This document shows positions 1 through 7,198 of a stretch of DNA of 13,150 nt, in pieces (the stretch's first letter is position 1; every line of letters begins with the position of its first letter). Below the pieces are notes generated by a model. That model was not told the origin of the DNA. It did not search any database and saw nothing but the letters and a program-made list of their open reading frames with translations. The DNA lies in NCBI GenBank assembly GCA_014523485.1, contig JAATVK010000100.1, forward strand, positions 1 through 13,150, written 5' to 3'. Origin of the DNA: Nitrososphaerales archaeon TH5894. Lineage in GTDB: Archaea > Thermoproteota > Nitrososphaeria > Nitrososphaerales > Nitrososphaeraceae. Made by a program: the position numbers and the translations under genes.

Positions 1-504
1 GAAGTCTTTCCATCATAAGAAGAGAATTTGGTATGTTGTACCATTTAAATTCACTGTCAAATTGTATTACATACTATTTAATCATAGAGGGTAAAGAACT
101 TAATATTACATATTTTAAGGCCTTTACCTTTTCATTGAAAGTGAGTGATTAGTATAGTGTTGACAAATGTGTATAACTGCAAACAGATGAAAATTTAAAT
201 AGCATATTATATTAATTGTTAAACAAATACAATTGAGTATATTTGTTAGTATAAATGATGTCCATTTTTAATTTACTATTTTAGATAGTATTCAATTGTT
301 CTTGGTATAATTCTATATAAAATAAAATTGAGATCAATTTTTTTACGGGAAATATAATTACAAAGCAAAAGTTGCAGTGAGTTTATTAAATAATCAGCAA
401 ATTTGAAATCTTTCTTACCCTTACTCTGACAAGATAAGAGAAGTAGAAAAAACAAAGGTGAAAATTGCTAACGAATAAAAAATAATCTTTTTCTTTTATA
501 TTAT
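1..504. other. AT-rich region without a convincing gene
   Basis: No long open frame is visible. Two short frames run off the left edge. On the plus strand a frame open from position 2 ends with TAA at 92-94 and could be the last 30 codons of an upstream gene. On the minus strand an ATG at 44 reads out of the window as MVQHTKFSSYDGKT. Neither can be assigned to a family. The rest (95-504) is AT-rich sequence with no recognised RNA gene, repeat or strong hairpin. Confidence 0.5.
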
Positions 505-1500
505 TTATTCATTAAGGAGCATTTCCATCTCTTCTGGGGACGGTTCATTCTTTCTTTCGAACTTAGAGGATGCAAGAGTAGATGAAAGATTTAACCACAA
601 AGAGCTACCATCATATTTAATAATATGTTTCTTCGGGATATAGTATAAATGGATATTCGCAAATCCTTCTCTAACTACAATAAATTCGTTCCCAACTTTA
701 TCTACATCTCCAATATCTATATTATCAGTTGTTCGGACATGTTTGTGAATTATTTCTTCCCAAGGGATTTTTAATTCATCAGCCATTCTTTGTGTTTTTA
801 TCTCAATCCCAGGTTCCTTTGCCATAAAAGGAATTAACTCATAATCTTCTCCCTTTTCGAATTCTTGTAATTCCGAATCAAGAGGAGGTGCATCTCTGAG
901 ATATTTTTGCGTTATCTGCTCATTTTCCAGCGAAGAATATATTGTATCGCCATCATACCCATGTATATATTTTTTTGGAATGAAATAATGCTTTTTGCTA
1001 ATTACGCCATCTTCGACTTCAACAAAATGCTGGCCTACACTTTTTACCTTTCCTATTTCTTTTTTGTCCGATGATTTAACTTCTTTGCCCATTACCTTAT
1101 CCCAGCTCAGTTGAACTCCTTCCTCCTTTGAAAGTGAGGCTTGATCATTTTCAGACCCAACAGCAGAGTATTGAGGAATAACATTTTCAAAATTAGGATA
1201 TTTATTCTTCAACAATTCTTTCCTTTTCTTATAATTATCATCATCCAACATATCCTCTGAAGGATTAGTTTTATCGAAAAAATTATTTTTTATTTCATCT
1301 TCAGTTAACGAGATGATAATATCATCCTCTTCATATCCTTCAACAAAATATTTAGGAACGAAAAAATAATCAGTATCTACAATTCCCTTTTTTATTTCAA
1401 TATAATCATCAGAGATTTCTTTTACCTTTCCAATTTCCTTCCTATCTATAGATTTGGCTTTTTTACCTTTTGCTTTATCCCACGAAAGACCAACTGTCAA
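505..1500 (-). CDS. Triple PRC-barrel-like domain protein
   Basis: The protein is about 331 residues and carries three copies of one domain of about 65 residues, near residues 7-71, 133-199 and 247-306. Each copy has the pattern W-(D/E)-(K/E)-x2-x-K-x-(V/A)-(K/R)-(S/T)-x-D, then (I)-G-(K/D)-V, then a (V/R)-E/K-x-G turn, then (Y/F)-(F/Y)-(V/I)-P-K and a (G/K)-Y-(D/E) segment. This resembles PRC-barrel/DUF2171-type small beta barrels, which usually mediate protein or RNA contacts or occur in stress proteins; the exact role is unknown. Linkers are acidic and lysine-rich, with no signal peptide or membrane segment. The frame stays open to a TTG at 1575 and has an ATG at 1527. I prefer the TTG at 1500 because a TATA-like box at 1526-1535 would place transcription start near 1504, and because sequence upstream of it does not resemble the paralogue. 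The gene is divergent from a single-domain paralogue at 1614. Domain assignment is moderately sure; the start is uncertain. Confidence 0.75.
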   Translation of the reverse strand: MTVGLSWDKAKGKKAKSIDRKEIGKVKEISDDYIEIKKGIVDTDYFFVPKYFVEGYEEDDIIISLTEDEIKNNFFDKTNPSEDMLDDDNYKKRKELLKNKYPNFENVIPQYSAVGSENDQASLSKEEGVQLSWDKVMGKEVKSSDKKEIGKVKSVGQHFVEVEDGVISKKHYFIPKKYIHGYDGDTIYSSLENEQITQKYLRDAPPLDSELQEFEKGEDYELIPFMAKEPGIEIKTQRMADELKIPWEEIIHKHVRTTDNIDIGDVDKVGNEFIVVREGFANIHLYYIPKKHIIKYDGSSLWLNLSSTLASSKFERKNEPSPEEMEMLLNE

Positions 1501-1525
1501 TTTTCTCAATAGTAAATTATACAAC

Positions 1526-1535
1526 ATATAATTTA
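1526..1535 (-). promoter_or_regulatory. TATA-like box for the triple PRC-barrel gene
   Basis: TAAATTATAT on the minus strand lies about 30 bp before the TTG at 1500. That spacing suits an archaeal TATA box giving a leaderless or nearly leaderless transcript. Confidence 0.4.
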
Positions 1536-1582
1536 TTAGTTTATCAATAAAATCAATACGGTGGAAACAAATCAATATATTC

Positions 1583-1590
1583 TTTATATT
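1583..1590 (+). promoter_or_regulatory. TATA-like box for the single PRC-barrel gene
   Basis: TTTATATT is centred about 27 bp before the ATG at 1614. This favours that ATG over the in-frame ATG at 1593, which would lie only 7 bp from the box. Together with the box at 1526-1535 it makes a compact divergent promoter region. Confidence 0.5.
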
Positions 1591-1613
1591 GCATGTTGAT
1601 CAAATATGATATT

Positions 1614-2030
1614 ATGGAGAACGAAGAAGGTACTTCTGGTCCAACAATATTATGGGAGGAAATCGAGGATAAAAACGTAAAATCTGTAGACGGTGAAAAA
1701 CTTGGAAAAATAGAAAAAATATCTCAAAATCATATTATGGTTGAAGAAGGTTTGGTGAAAAAGAAGAGATTTTGGATTCCTAAATTCTTGGCTGATGTAT
1801 ATGACGGAAAAGATTTATGGTTAGATATTACGAAAGAGGAAATTAAACAGCAATATTATTATGATGAAGAACCCGCATCATCTGCATATGACTTGGATAT
1901 GGGTGAATTCAATACCAAATATGGTAAAAATAAGAGTAAGGCTTCTAATGAAAAAATAAGATTGAAGGAAGGTACCAAATTGGAAACTAACTCGAAGAAA
2001 GGCTATAAAAATGTCCGTGATTTGAAATAA
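1614..2030 (+). CDS. Single PRC-barrel-like domain protein, paralogue of the divergent gene
   Basis: A protein of about 138 residues with one PRC-barrel-like domain near residues 14-78. It shows W-E-E-I, K-N-V-K-S-V-D-G, L-G-K-I, an E-E-G turn, F-W-I-P-K and V-Y-D-G-K-D-L-W-L-D, followed by an E-E-I-K-Q-Q-Y end that matches the repeats of the divergent protein. The remaining 60 residues are a charged, Lys/Asn/Ser-rich tail, probably disordered and basic at the end. No signal peptide or membrane helix is visible. It probably arose by duplication together with the minus-strand gene and may bind the same partner. Function is not known. The start is chosen as the second ATG of the frame from TATA-box spacing; the ATG at 1593 would add seven residues. 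Confidence 0.75.
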   Translation: MENEEGTSGPTILWEEIEDKNVKSVDGEKLGKIEKISQNHIMVEEGLVKKKRFWIPKFLADVYDGKDLWLDITKEEIKQQYYYDEEPASSAYDLDMGEFNTKYGKNKSKASNEKIRLKEGTKLETNSKKGYKNVRDLK

Positions 2031-2279
2031 TACTGGCTAAAACTAAACTTTAGAGGTACTTTTGAAATAGGGTAAATGCAATATTGATCTTGCATCCTTC
2101 TATTATTCATTCTTCACAAATTCAATGAATCTTATATGCTCAAGTATAGAATCAAATTATTTCAATTCAAATTCAAGAAACAATGGTAATAAATATTCAA
2201 TAAATATTATTTTGTACCTAAAAGATAGATTATGTTTTATAATGATATTATTAACATTCGATAATAAAAATTCAAAAAA

Positions 2280-2585
2280 TTAGGTCGGTAAAAGATATTG
2301 TGAATAAACGTCATTTTTTATAGAGTGTTTTTGTATAGTCAGGTCGAGCATATTCTCTAATGCATGAAAATGTTCTAAAAATTCCAATCCTTTAGTTGTA
2401 ATGGTTAACTTACTTTCTGAATCAATATTAAGTAAATTTTTCTCAATTAAATGATTCATATATAATTTAAACTGTGTATTTGAAACAAATGACTTATGCA
2501 TAACCTTGGATTTTTTTGCTCCTTCAACTGATGCTTCGAGTATTGAAGAAATAATTTCAATCCTACTTCTATACTTAGGATTCAC
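2280..2585 (-). CDS. Small archaeal winged-helix transcription regulator
   Basis: A 101-residue protein that fits the short archaeal winged helix-turn-helix family (HTH_45 type). It opens with Y-R-S-R-x-E-I-I-S-S-I-L-E-A, the typical first helix. A helix-turn-helix follows with K-S-K-V-M-H-K-S-F-V-S-N-T-Q-F-K-L-Y-M-N-H-L-I-E-K-N-L-L, then a wing (K-L-T-I-T-T-K-G-L-E-F-L) and a C-terminal helix. Family members are cytoplasmic DNA-binding proteins, often many per thaumarchaeal genome; the target here is unknown. The start is GTG at 2585, supported by a TATA-like box 25 bp upstream. It converges with the PRC-barrel gene that ends at 2030. Confidence 0.85.
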   Translation of the reverse strand: MNPKYRSRIEIISSILEASVEGAKKSKVMHKSFVSNTQFKLYMNHLIEKNLLNIDSESKLTITTKGLEFLEHFHALENMLDLTIQKHSIKNDVYSQYLLPT

Positions 2586-2972
2586 AATTAATTATTAACA
2601 AGAAAGTATATAATGAATTATGAACATACTAAATAAGATTTTAGAGTTCTATAATTATAAGCATAAATTCTACTTCAATGAGGTATTGTAAAAATTATGG
2701 AAATAAGATTATATTGAAATATAATTTAATAGTTCTAAATTTAATATTTCCAGTTAGTCATTCGATCTATTATGAAACAATTATAAAATTCTATCTAACT
2801 AATCTATTAAATCCACACTACCATTATAATAATGATAGTTATTAATTTGTGGAATGCGAGTAGATCTTTTGATAAATATATATAGAAACTGATGTAAAAA
2901 AAGTAGGATAGGGTTTACTCTCTTTTCTTTCACGATTACAATATTGATAAGAATAAACGAGAAGTAAAAATT
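2586..2972. other. AT-rich intergenic region
   Basis: Apart from the promoter of the winged-helix gene at its left end, no open frame, RNA gene or clear repeat is visible. A TATA-like AATATATATAG occurs at about 2874-2884 on the plus strand, about 90 bp before the small decayed gene at 2973, and could have been its promoter. Confidence 0.4.
2606..2613 (-). promoter_or_regulatory. TATA box for the winged-helix gene
   Basis: TTATATAC on the minus strand is centred 25 bp before the GTG start at 2585, so the transcript is probably leaderless. Confidence 0.55.
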
Positions 2973-3125
2973 ATGTTAGAAGGTCAACATAAAGTTTGGG
3001 GTTTATTATCCTCGTTTATAAGACAAGACAATACCATGGATGAAAACTTAACTATCAATTCTATTCTATTTAAATAAATTGTCTTAGGGCAATATGTAAG
3101 AAGAGAGTATGACCCAGAATATTAA
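2973..3125 (+). pseudogene. Small decayed gene, in-frame stop
   Basis: From ATG at 2973 a frame encodes 34 residues with a natural amino-acid mix (MLEGQHKVWGLLSSF, then IRQDNTMDENLTINSILFK) and ends with TAA at 3075-3077. In the same frame directly after that stop, 15 more codons give IVLGQYVRREYDPEY before TAA at 3123-3125. The second part has the Arg/Glu/Tyr/Gly composition of real protein rather than AT-rich noise. I read this as a protein of about 50 residues interrupted by one nonsense codon. Alternatives are a genuine 34-residue protein or a chance frame. The family is not recognised. No good TATA box stands at 26 bp upstream. Confidence 0.4.
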
Positions 3126-3173
3126 TGAATGACTTTGAGACTCCAAAAAATTTGGTTTATTGTAAAAATAAAA

Positions 3174-3617
3174 TTAACTTAACCCTACGGCTTCTCCAAG
3201 TTTCTCAAGAATACTTTTGTTTTCAGTTTGATTACCCTGTTGTTGTCCTCCTGCAGTTTGATTACCCTGTTGTTGTCCTCCTGCAGTTTGATTACCCTGT
3301 TGTTGTCCTCCTGCAGTTTGATTACCCTGTTGTTGTTCGGTCTGATTACCAACTTGCGTTTCTTTACCTAATTCTTGTAACATAGGGGCAGTATCATTAC
3401 TAGTACTAGTTTGAGTATCATTAGTTAAAGATTCGAGCTCTTTGGCACTTTCAATACCTGGTTTTCCTGAGACATACGGGCCTTCACCGGTTGTTCCAGT
3501 AGTCTGATTTTGTGAATTGTTTTGGGTTTGGCCTAATATTGGATTGGATAAAATAGTAGATACTATTCCAATTGATAATAAAAGAAAAATATAGTTTATT
3601 CTATATCTATTTTTCAT
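3174..3617 (-). CDS. Exported Gln/Asn/Thr-rich repeat protein with many N-glycosylation sequons
   Basis: A 147-residue protein. Residues 1-29 look like a Sec signal peptide: a basic start (MKNRYR), then a hydrophobic core, then a polar region beginning at about Q30. The mature part is low-complexity and probably disordered. It holds ten N-x-S/T sequons, including five N-Q-T, and a tandem decapeptide (GGQQQGNQTA) at about residues 94-133. The end, ILEKLGEAVGLS, could form a short amphipathic helix. Short exported, sequon-rich proteins like this occur in thaumarchaea; a heavily glycosylated cell-surface or secreted role is inferred, with no enzymatic motif. The ATG at 3617 has a TATA-like box 25 bp upstream. 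The gene stands alone, about 430 bp from the divergently oriented glycosyltransferase gene. Confidence 0.75.
   Translation of the reverse strand: MKNRYRINYIFLLLSIGIVSTILSNPILGQTQNNSQNQTTGTTGEGPYVSGKPGIESAKELESLTNDTQTSTSNDTAPMLQELGKETQVGNQTEQQQGNQTAGGQQQGNQTAGGQQQGNQTAGGQQQGNQTENKSILEKLGEAVGLS
3224..3336. repeat. 30-bp perfect tandem repeat inside the exported-protein gene
   Basis: Three consecutive identical 30-bp units start at 3224, 3254 and 3284, followed by a partial fourth copy of about 23 bp from 3314. Each unit begins CAGTTTGATTACCCTG on the plus strand and, read on the minus strand, encodes one GGQQQGNQTA decapeptide. Absence of silent differences between units suggests recent expansion or ongoing homogenisation. 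Confidence 0.9.
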
Positions 3618-3637
3618 GATAAACTTAGTGATTTAAA

Positions 3638-3645
3638 CTATAAAA
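3638..3645 (-). promoter_or_regulatory. TATA-like box for the exported-protein gene
   Basis: TTTTATAG on the minus strand is centred about 25 bp before the ATG at 3617. Confidence 0.4.
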
Positions 3646-4046
3646 CAATTACCATAACAAATAATTCTTAGATTGGAATAATTTTAAATTATAAATAGGA
3701 ATTAATAGATACATCCACACTATAATCCAACAGAATTTCTATTAAGGAAATAGAGATATCGCAATTCTGAACAAGGAGGAGGTAAATATCCTAGATTGTA
3801 ATCTATTGATAGAAATACTTTGAATATTAGTGAGGAAAAGGTATTATTATAATAAAAAATAGAAGAGTATATAGACAATCCAAAACTAAATTTGACACAT
3901 AAGTTATTGTAAGATAAGAAAACATAGCTTGCATATATTATTTAACATTATTGACCATATGAGGAAACATTGTTAAAGAGTTCAATCAAGTTCATACTGT
4001 CGATCTAAAAATTCTAGTTAATAAATTATATTGTATTAATAATATC
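3646..4046. other. Divergent intergenic region, no gene
   Basis: The region separates the exported-protein gene from the glycosyltransferase gene. It contains a strong Shine-Dalgarno-like GGAGGAGGT at 3775-3783 that is not followed by any usable reading frame. A TATA-like ATAAATTATA at 4021-4030 lies 21 bp before the glycosyltransferase ATG. No RNA gene or repeat was seen. Confidence 0.4.
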
Positions 4047-5294
4047 ATGAATAACTATATTAAAATTATACATGAAGACCTAAATGCTGGGGGAGGAAGT
4101 GAACGCCTAACTATAACTATGATTGAGGCATTAAATGAAATGGGTTTTAATATTGATTTAGAAACTATAACAACTCCTGATTGGAATCAAATTAAGAGAT
4201 GGTATGGAAAATTTTCTGTAAAAATAGAAGAAATAAAAAAAATTAATCTATACAATGTTTTCGGGTTACCTCAATTTAGAAATAACGATAGAAAAGAAAT
4301 AGCATTAGAAGAAGAAAAATATAATTTCATAATAAATGCACATGGGGACATATTACCATATTATAATTCTATTAACCTTAAAATGTTAAAAACAAAGATA
4401 ATTACATATTGCCATTATCCGCTTACACCTAGGTTGATCTATCATGGATCTTATAAAAAATTTTTATTCAAATTTTTACAGAATTTTGCTCCACATCATC
4501 AACGTAACTTCCATTTGAAAGAAAAAGAATTAGTGGACGGAATATTATCAAGTTATAATCTTATGATGAGAAATACAATAATCATAACAAACTCTCAGTT
4601 TAGCAAACAAGCAATAGAAAATAACTATGGAAAAGTAGTTTTATCGATATTAAGTCCGCCCGTTGATGTCGAAACTTACAGACAGGTTGCTTTATGTAAT
4701 CCTTCACAAGAGAATACAATAATTGTCGTCTCAAGATATAGTCCAGATAAAAAAATAGAAACAGCTATAAGAATAGCCCGAATTTTACATAAATTCCTTA
4801 AGAATTTTAAAATGATTATTATTGGTAATATACATGAAGATAATTATGAATATTATAGGTATTTACAATCTTTAATAAGCATTTATAAACTAAATGAGAA
4901 TATTAAATTGCACTTAAACGTTCCTTTTAATAATCTAGTAAAATTGATGGCAAGATCAAAGATTTTATTACATCCAACCTTAGAGGAACCATTTGGGATA
5001 TCTGTAGCAGAAGGAATGAGTGCTGGCTTAATTCCAATTGTTCCATTCAAAGGAGGTAATACAGAATTTGTTCCAAAACGGTTCCATTATAAAAGTGAAG
5101 AAGAAGCCGCAAAAATAATAATTGATGCAATGAAAATCTCAGTTGACGACAGATTGAAAATCAGTAAATTCACTGATATTTTTTCTGTAAATAACTTTAA
5201 AACTAATTTAAAAAAAATAATACAAAATATAGTAGAAAAGGAACTAACTATCTCATCGCCACAAATTAAAAATAATAAAATCAATAAAAATTAG
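4047..5294 (+). CDS. GT-B glycosyltransferase, family 4 (ALG11-like)
   Basis: A 415-residue GT4-type glycosyltransferase that would transfer a sugar from a nucleotide-sugar donor. The N-terminal Rossmann half has the glycine-rich acceptor loop A-G-G-G-S-E-R (residues 14-20) and a Y-C-H-Y-P motif reminiscent of the ALG11/mannosyltransferase branch. The C-terminal donor half has S-R-Y-S-P-D-K-K and the EPFGISVAE motif, giving the GT4 E-x7-E pair at E314 and E322, followed by a G-L-I-P-I-V-P segment and F-K-G-G-N-T-E-F. No signal peptide is visible. It probably acts at the cytoplasmic face of the membrane on lipid-linked oligosaccharide or another surface glycan; donor and acceptor cannot be told from sequence. 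The length is normal for the family and the last 15 or so residues are a low-complexity Asn/Lys/Ile tail. It is transcribed alone, with no adjacent glycan gene in the same direction. Confidence 0.88.
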   Translation: MNNYIKIIHEDLNAGGGSERLTITMIEALNEMGFNIDLETITTPDWNQIKRWYGKFSVKIEEIKKINLYNVFGLPQFRNNDRKEIALEEEKYNFIINAHGDILPYYNSINLKMLKTKIITYCHYPLTPRLIYHGSYKKFLFKFLQNFAPHHQRNFHLKEKELVDGILSSYNLMMRNTIIITNSQFSKQAIENNYGKVVLSILSPPVDVETYRQVALCNPSQENTIIVVSRYSPDKKIETAIRIARILHKFLKNFKMIIIGNIHEDNYEYYRYLQSLISIYKLNENIKLHLNVPFNNLVKLMARSKILLHPTLEEPFGISVAEGMSAGLIPIVPFKGGNTEFVPKRFHYKSEEEAAKIIIDAMKISVDDRLKISKFTDIFSVNNFKTNLKKIIQNIVEKELTISSPQIKNNKINKN

Positions 5295-6147
5295 TAGACA
5301 GAAATTAGTTAATTATGTTCGTTTCGAAAATTTAGTAAGAAAAATATTGAAATCTACATAAATCAATATAAGAGGTCATAGAAGATGTTCTAAGTCATTG
5401 ACTATAAAAGGTTATTTGAAAGAAATTTATCATAAACTCACAATTTTCAAAGTTGTATTAAGCAAATACTTGCAAATTTCGAAGGTTTTTCTTCGTAGTA
5501 AGTTCAAACAATAGATGTTATTCTAAATTAATAAATTATTTTTTTCCCTTTGTATTCGTAAAATAATAAATCTTTCATAGAGTACGATGGGAAAATCAGA
5601 TTTATGATTCAAATATAATATTTTTCTTAAATTTATGTTTAACATCTTGGATTTATAGAAATATAGGATAAGATTCGATTTGTAAATATAATAATTCATA
5701 AATAAAAATTGTTAATAATAATAGAAATATTTCACAGCACGATGAAAGGTCTAAAAAAAGTTAATAATTACTACGATTATAATTTGTGACAATATTACAG
5801 ATATGATATGCAATAAAACTAAAAATTTGGTCCAATCTCATTGGTAAATGAATTAGGTGAATACTTCTTTAACCATATTGCGTTTAAGTTCAATATAATC
5901 AAAGTTAGAATGTTTACTATAAAGAAAAAATTAATCATTAAATATCGCAGTATAAAAATTTTGAGTATCTAAACCGGATGATATTATAAATAGTAAAACT
6001 TGTTAATATAACAATTGGTAATTAAATTTTAATAGTGATATACGAGAATTTTCTCGAAACTAAATATTTTAAGTAGAAAAAATATCTTAAATGAGAGGTA
6101 AATATTAGAGGGTTTTAAAAATGGATAGGGATTATTTAGCATTGGAA
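5295..6147. other. Long AT-rich intergenic region
   Basis: About 850 bp with no supported gene. T-tracts near 5540 could end the glycosyltransferase transcript. A 43-codon frame from TTG 5841 to TAA 5972 has a start of plausible composition (LVNELGEYFFNHIAFKF) but becomes Lys/Ile-rich and has no promoter or homologue I recognise. A 16-codon frame from ATG 6121 ends at 6171, just before the hydrolase start; it overlaps the likely promoter of that gene and is probably not translated. Confidence 0.4.
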
Positions 6148-6155
6148 TTAAATAT
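6148..6155 (+). promoter_or_regulatory. TATA-like box for the alpha/beta hydrolase gene
   Basis: TTAAATAT is centred about 29 bp before the TTG at 6181. It supports that TTG as the start of a leaderless message; a TGA at 6175-6177 blocks any longer frame. Confidence 0.4.
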
Positions 6156-6180
6156 CAGTCATTATCAGTAAATATGATAT

Positions 6181-6981
6181 TTGGTTAATGTCCATTTTAG
6201 TAAGTATGTAGAGGTAGATAAATATTTAATTCGATATTACGATATATTTAATTGTACTTCTGATCGACCTACTATTTTACTTTTACATGGATTAGGAGGA
6301 TCAGCTGACAGATGGACTAAAATCATTCCATCCTTGTCATTAAAATATAGGCTAATTATTCCTGACATTATTGGATTCGGATACAGTGAAAAGCCGCATG
6401 TAGAATATACAGTAGATTTTTTTATTGATTTCATAAAAAAATTTCTAAATATATTGAATGTATCTGATGTTATTATCATGGGATCCTCCTTTGGAGGATT
6501 ACTTGCATTGGAATTTGCTATAAAATATAACAATATGGTTAAAAAGTTAATTCTCATTTCTCCTGCTGGCATGATGAGATATGTTTCAGCCACCTTAAAA
6601 CATTATATTTCGGCAGCCTTATATCCAACCTACGAAAATGTTTTAAGGGCATATAAAGAAATGAAATATGATTCAACAAGCACTACTGAAGAATCTATTC
6701 TTGATTTTATCAATAGGATGAACCTACAGAATTCAAAGTATGCATTTATGTCTACTTTAATGGGATTTAATGATCATCCAAATTTAAAGGACAGGTTAAA
6801 AATAGAGATTCCTACATTAATTATTTGGGGAAGATATGATAAATTAATCCCAGTAAGATATGCAAAAAAGTTTAAAATTCCAAATAGTAAAATCGTTATA
6901 CTCGATCAATGCGGACATTACCCTCACCTGGAGAAAATAGAAGTTTTTACAAAAACAGTAATGAAATTTTTAGACAAATAA
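6181..6981 (+). CDS. Alpha/beta-hydrolase fold enzyme
   Basis: A 266-residue complete alpha/beta hydrolase. The oxyanion-hole motif L-L-L-H-G-L-G-G lies at residues 33-40, followed by D-I-I-G-F-G-Y-S (62-69). The nucleophile elbow G-S-S-F-G-G gives Ser103. W-G-R-Y-D-K-L-I-P gives the acid Asp220, and C-G-H-Y-P-H-L-E gives His246, so the Ser-Asp-His triad is intact. The cap region (about 130-200) has no diagnostic feature, and its middle helices contain several aromatics, so the substrate is unknown. Esterases, C-C bond hydrolases of the MhpC type, haloperoxidase-like proteins and lipases all share this layout. No signal peptide is visible, so it is probably cytoplasmic. The start is TTG. It converges with the HAD gene, 210 bp away. 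Confidence 0.88.
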   Translation: MVNVHFSKYVEVDKYLIRYYDIFNCTSDRPTILLLHGLGGSADRWTKIIPSLSLKYRLIIPDIIGFGYSEKPHVEYTVDFFIDFIKKFLNILNVSDVIIMGSSFGGLLALEFAIKYNNMVKKLILISPAGMMRYVSATLKHYISAALYPTYENVLRAYKEMKYDSTSTTEESILDFINRMNLQNSKYAFMSTLMGFNDHPNLKDRLKIEIPTLIIWGRYDKLIPVRYAKKFKIPNSKIVILDQCGHYPHLEKIEVFTKTVMKFLDK

Positions 6982-7179
6982 AAATGTAATTTAATAATCT
7001 TATATCTTACTATTACTAAAATTGAATTAGAACTCTGAAGCTGCATAGGAATAATATATATTAAGTTTTTTTATAGTCTGGAATTTATAGGAGTTAATTT
7101 TCAATGTTTTTCTATTTAATAAATTATTGATTGATCTACTATAATATATTATAATTTTGTGCTATCAAAATATTTATTA

Positions 7180-7198
7180 AATTTAAACTTTTTAAATT
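7180..7198. terminator. Small AT hairpin at the 3' end of the HAD gene
   Basis: AATTTAAA (7180-7187) and TTTAAATT (7191-7198) form a perfect 8-bp inverted repeat with a 3-base loop that overlaps the HAD stop codon. It could contribute to termination between the two convergent genes, but AT-only stems arise easily by chance here. Confidence 0.2.

Noticed and set aside
3224..3336. CRISPR array
   Set aside because: The 30-bp units follow each other directly with no spacers and encode protein repeats.
3125..3385. Plus-strand open frame with a repeated QFDYPVVVLL motif
   Set aside because: It is the reverse reading of the 30-bp repeat in the exported protein gene. The minus-strand product has a signal peptide and sensible composition; this one has neither.
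3775..3783. Strong ribosome-binding-site-like GGAGGAGGT
   Set aside because: No usable reading frame follows in any of the spacings expected, so it is kept only as a note.
5087..5284. Minus-strand hydrophobic frame at the end of the glycosyltransferase gene
   Set aside because: A shadow of the Lys/Ile/Asn-rich C-terminus; no promoter.
5841..5972. 43-codon frame starting with TTG
   Set aside because: Composition becomes Lys/Ile-rich as in random AT-rich sequence; no promoter or recognisable motif.
6237..6593. Minus-strand open frame inside the alpha/beta hydrolase gene
   Set aside because: The plus strand encodes a complete catalytic triad; the minus-strand product resembles nothing.
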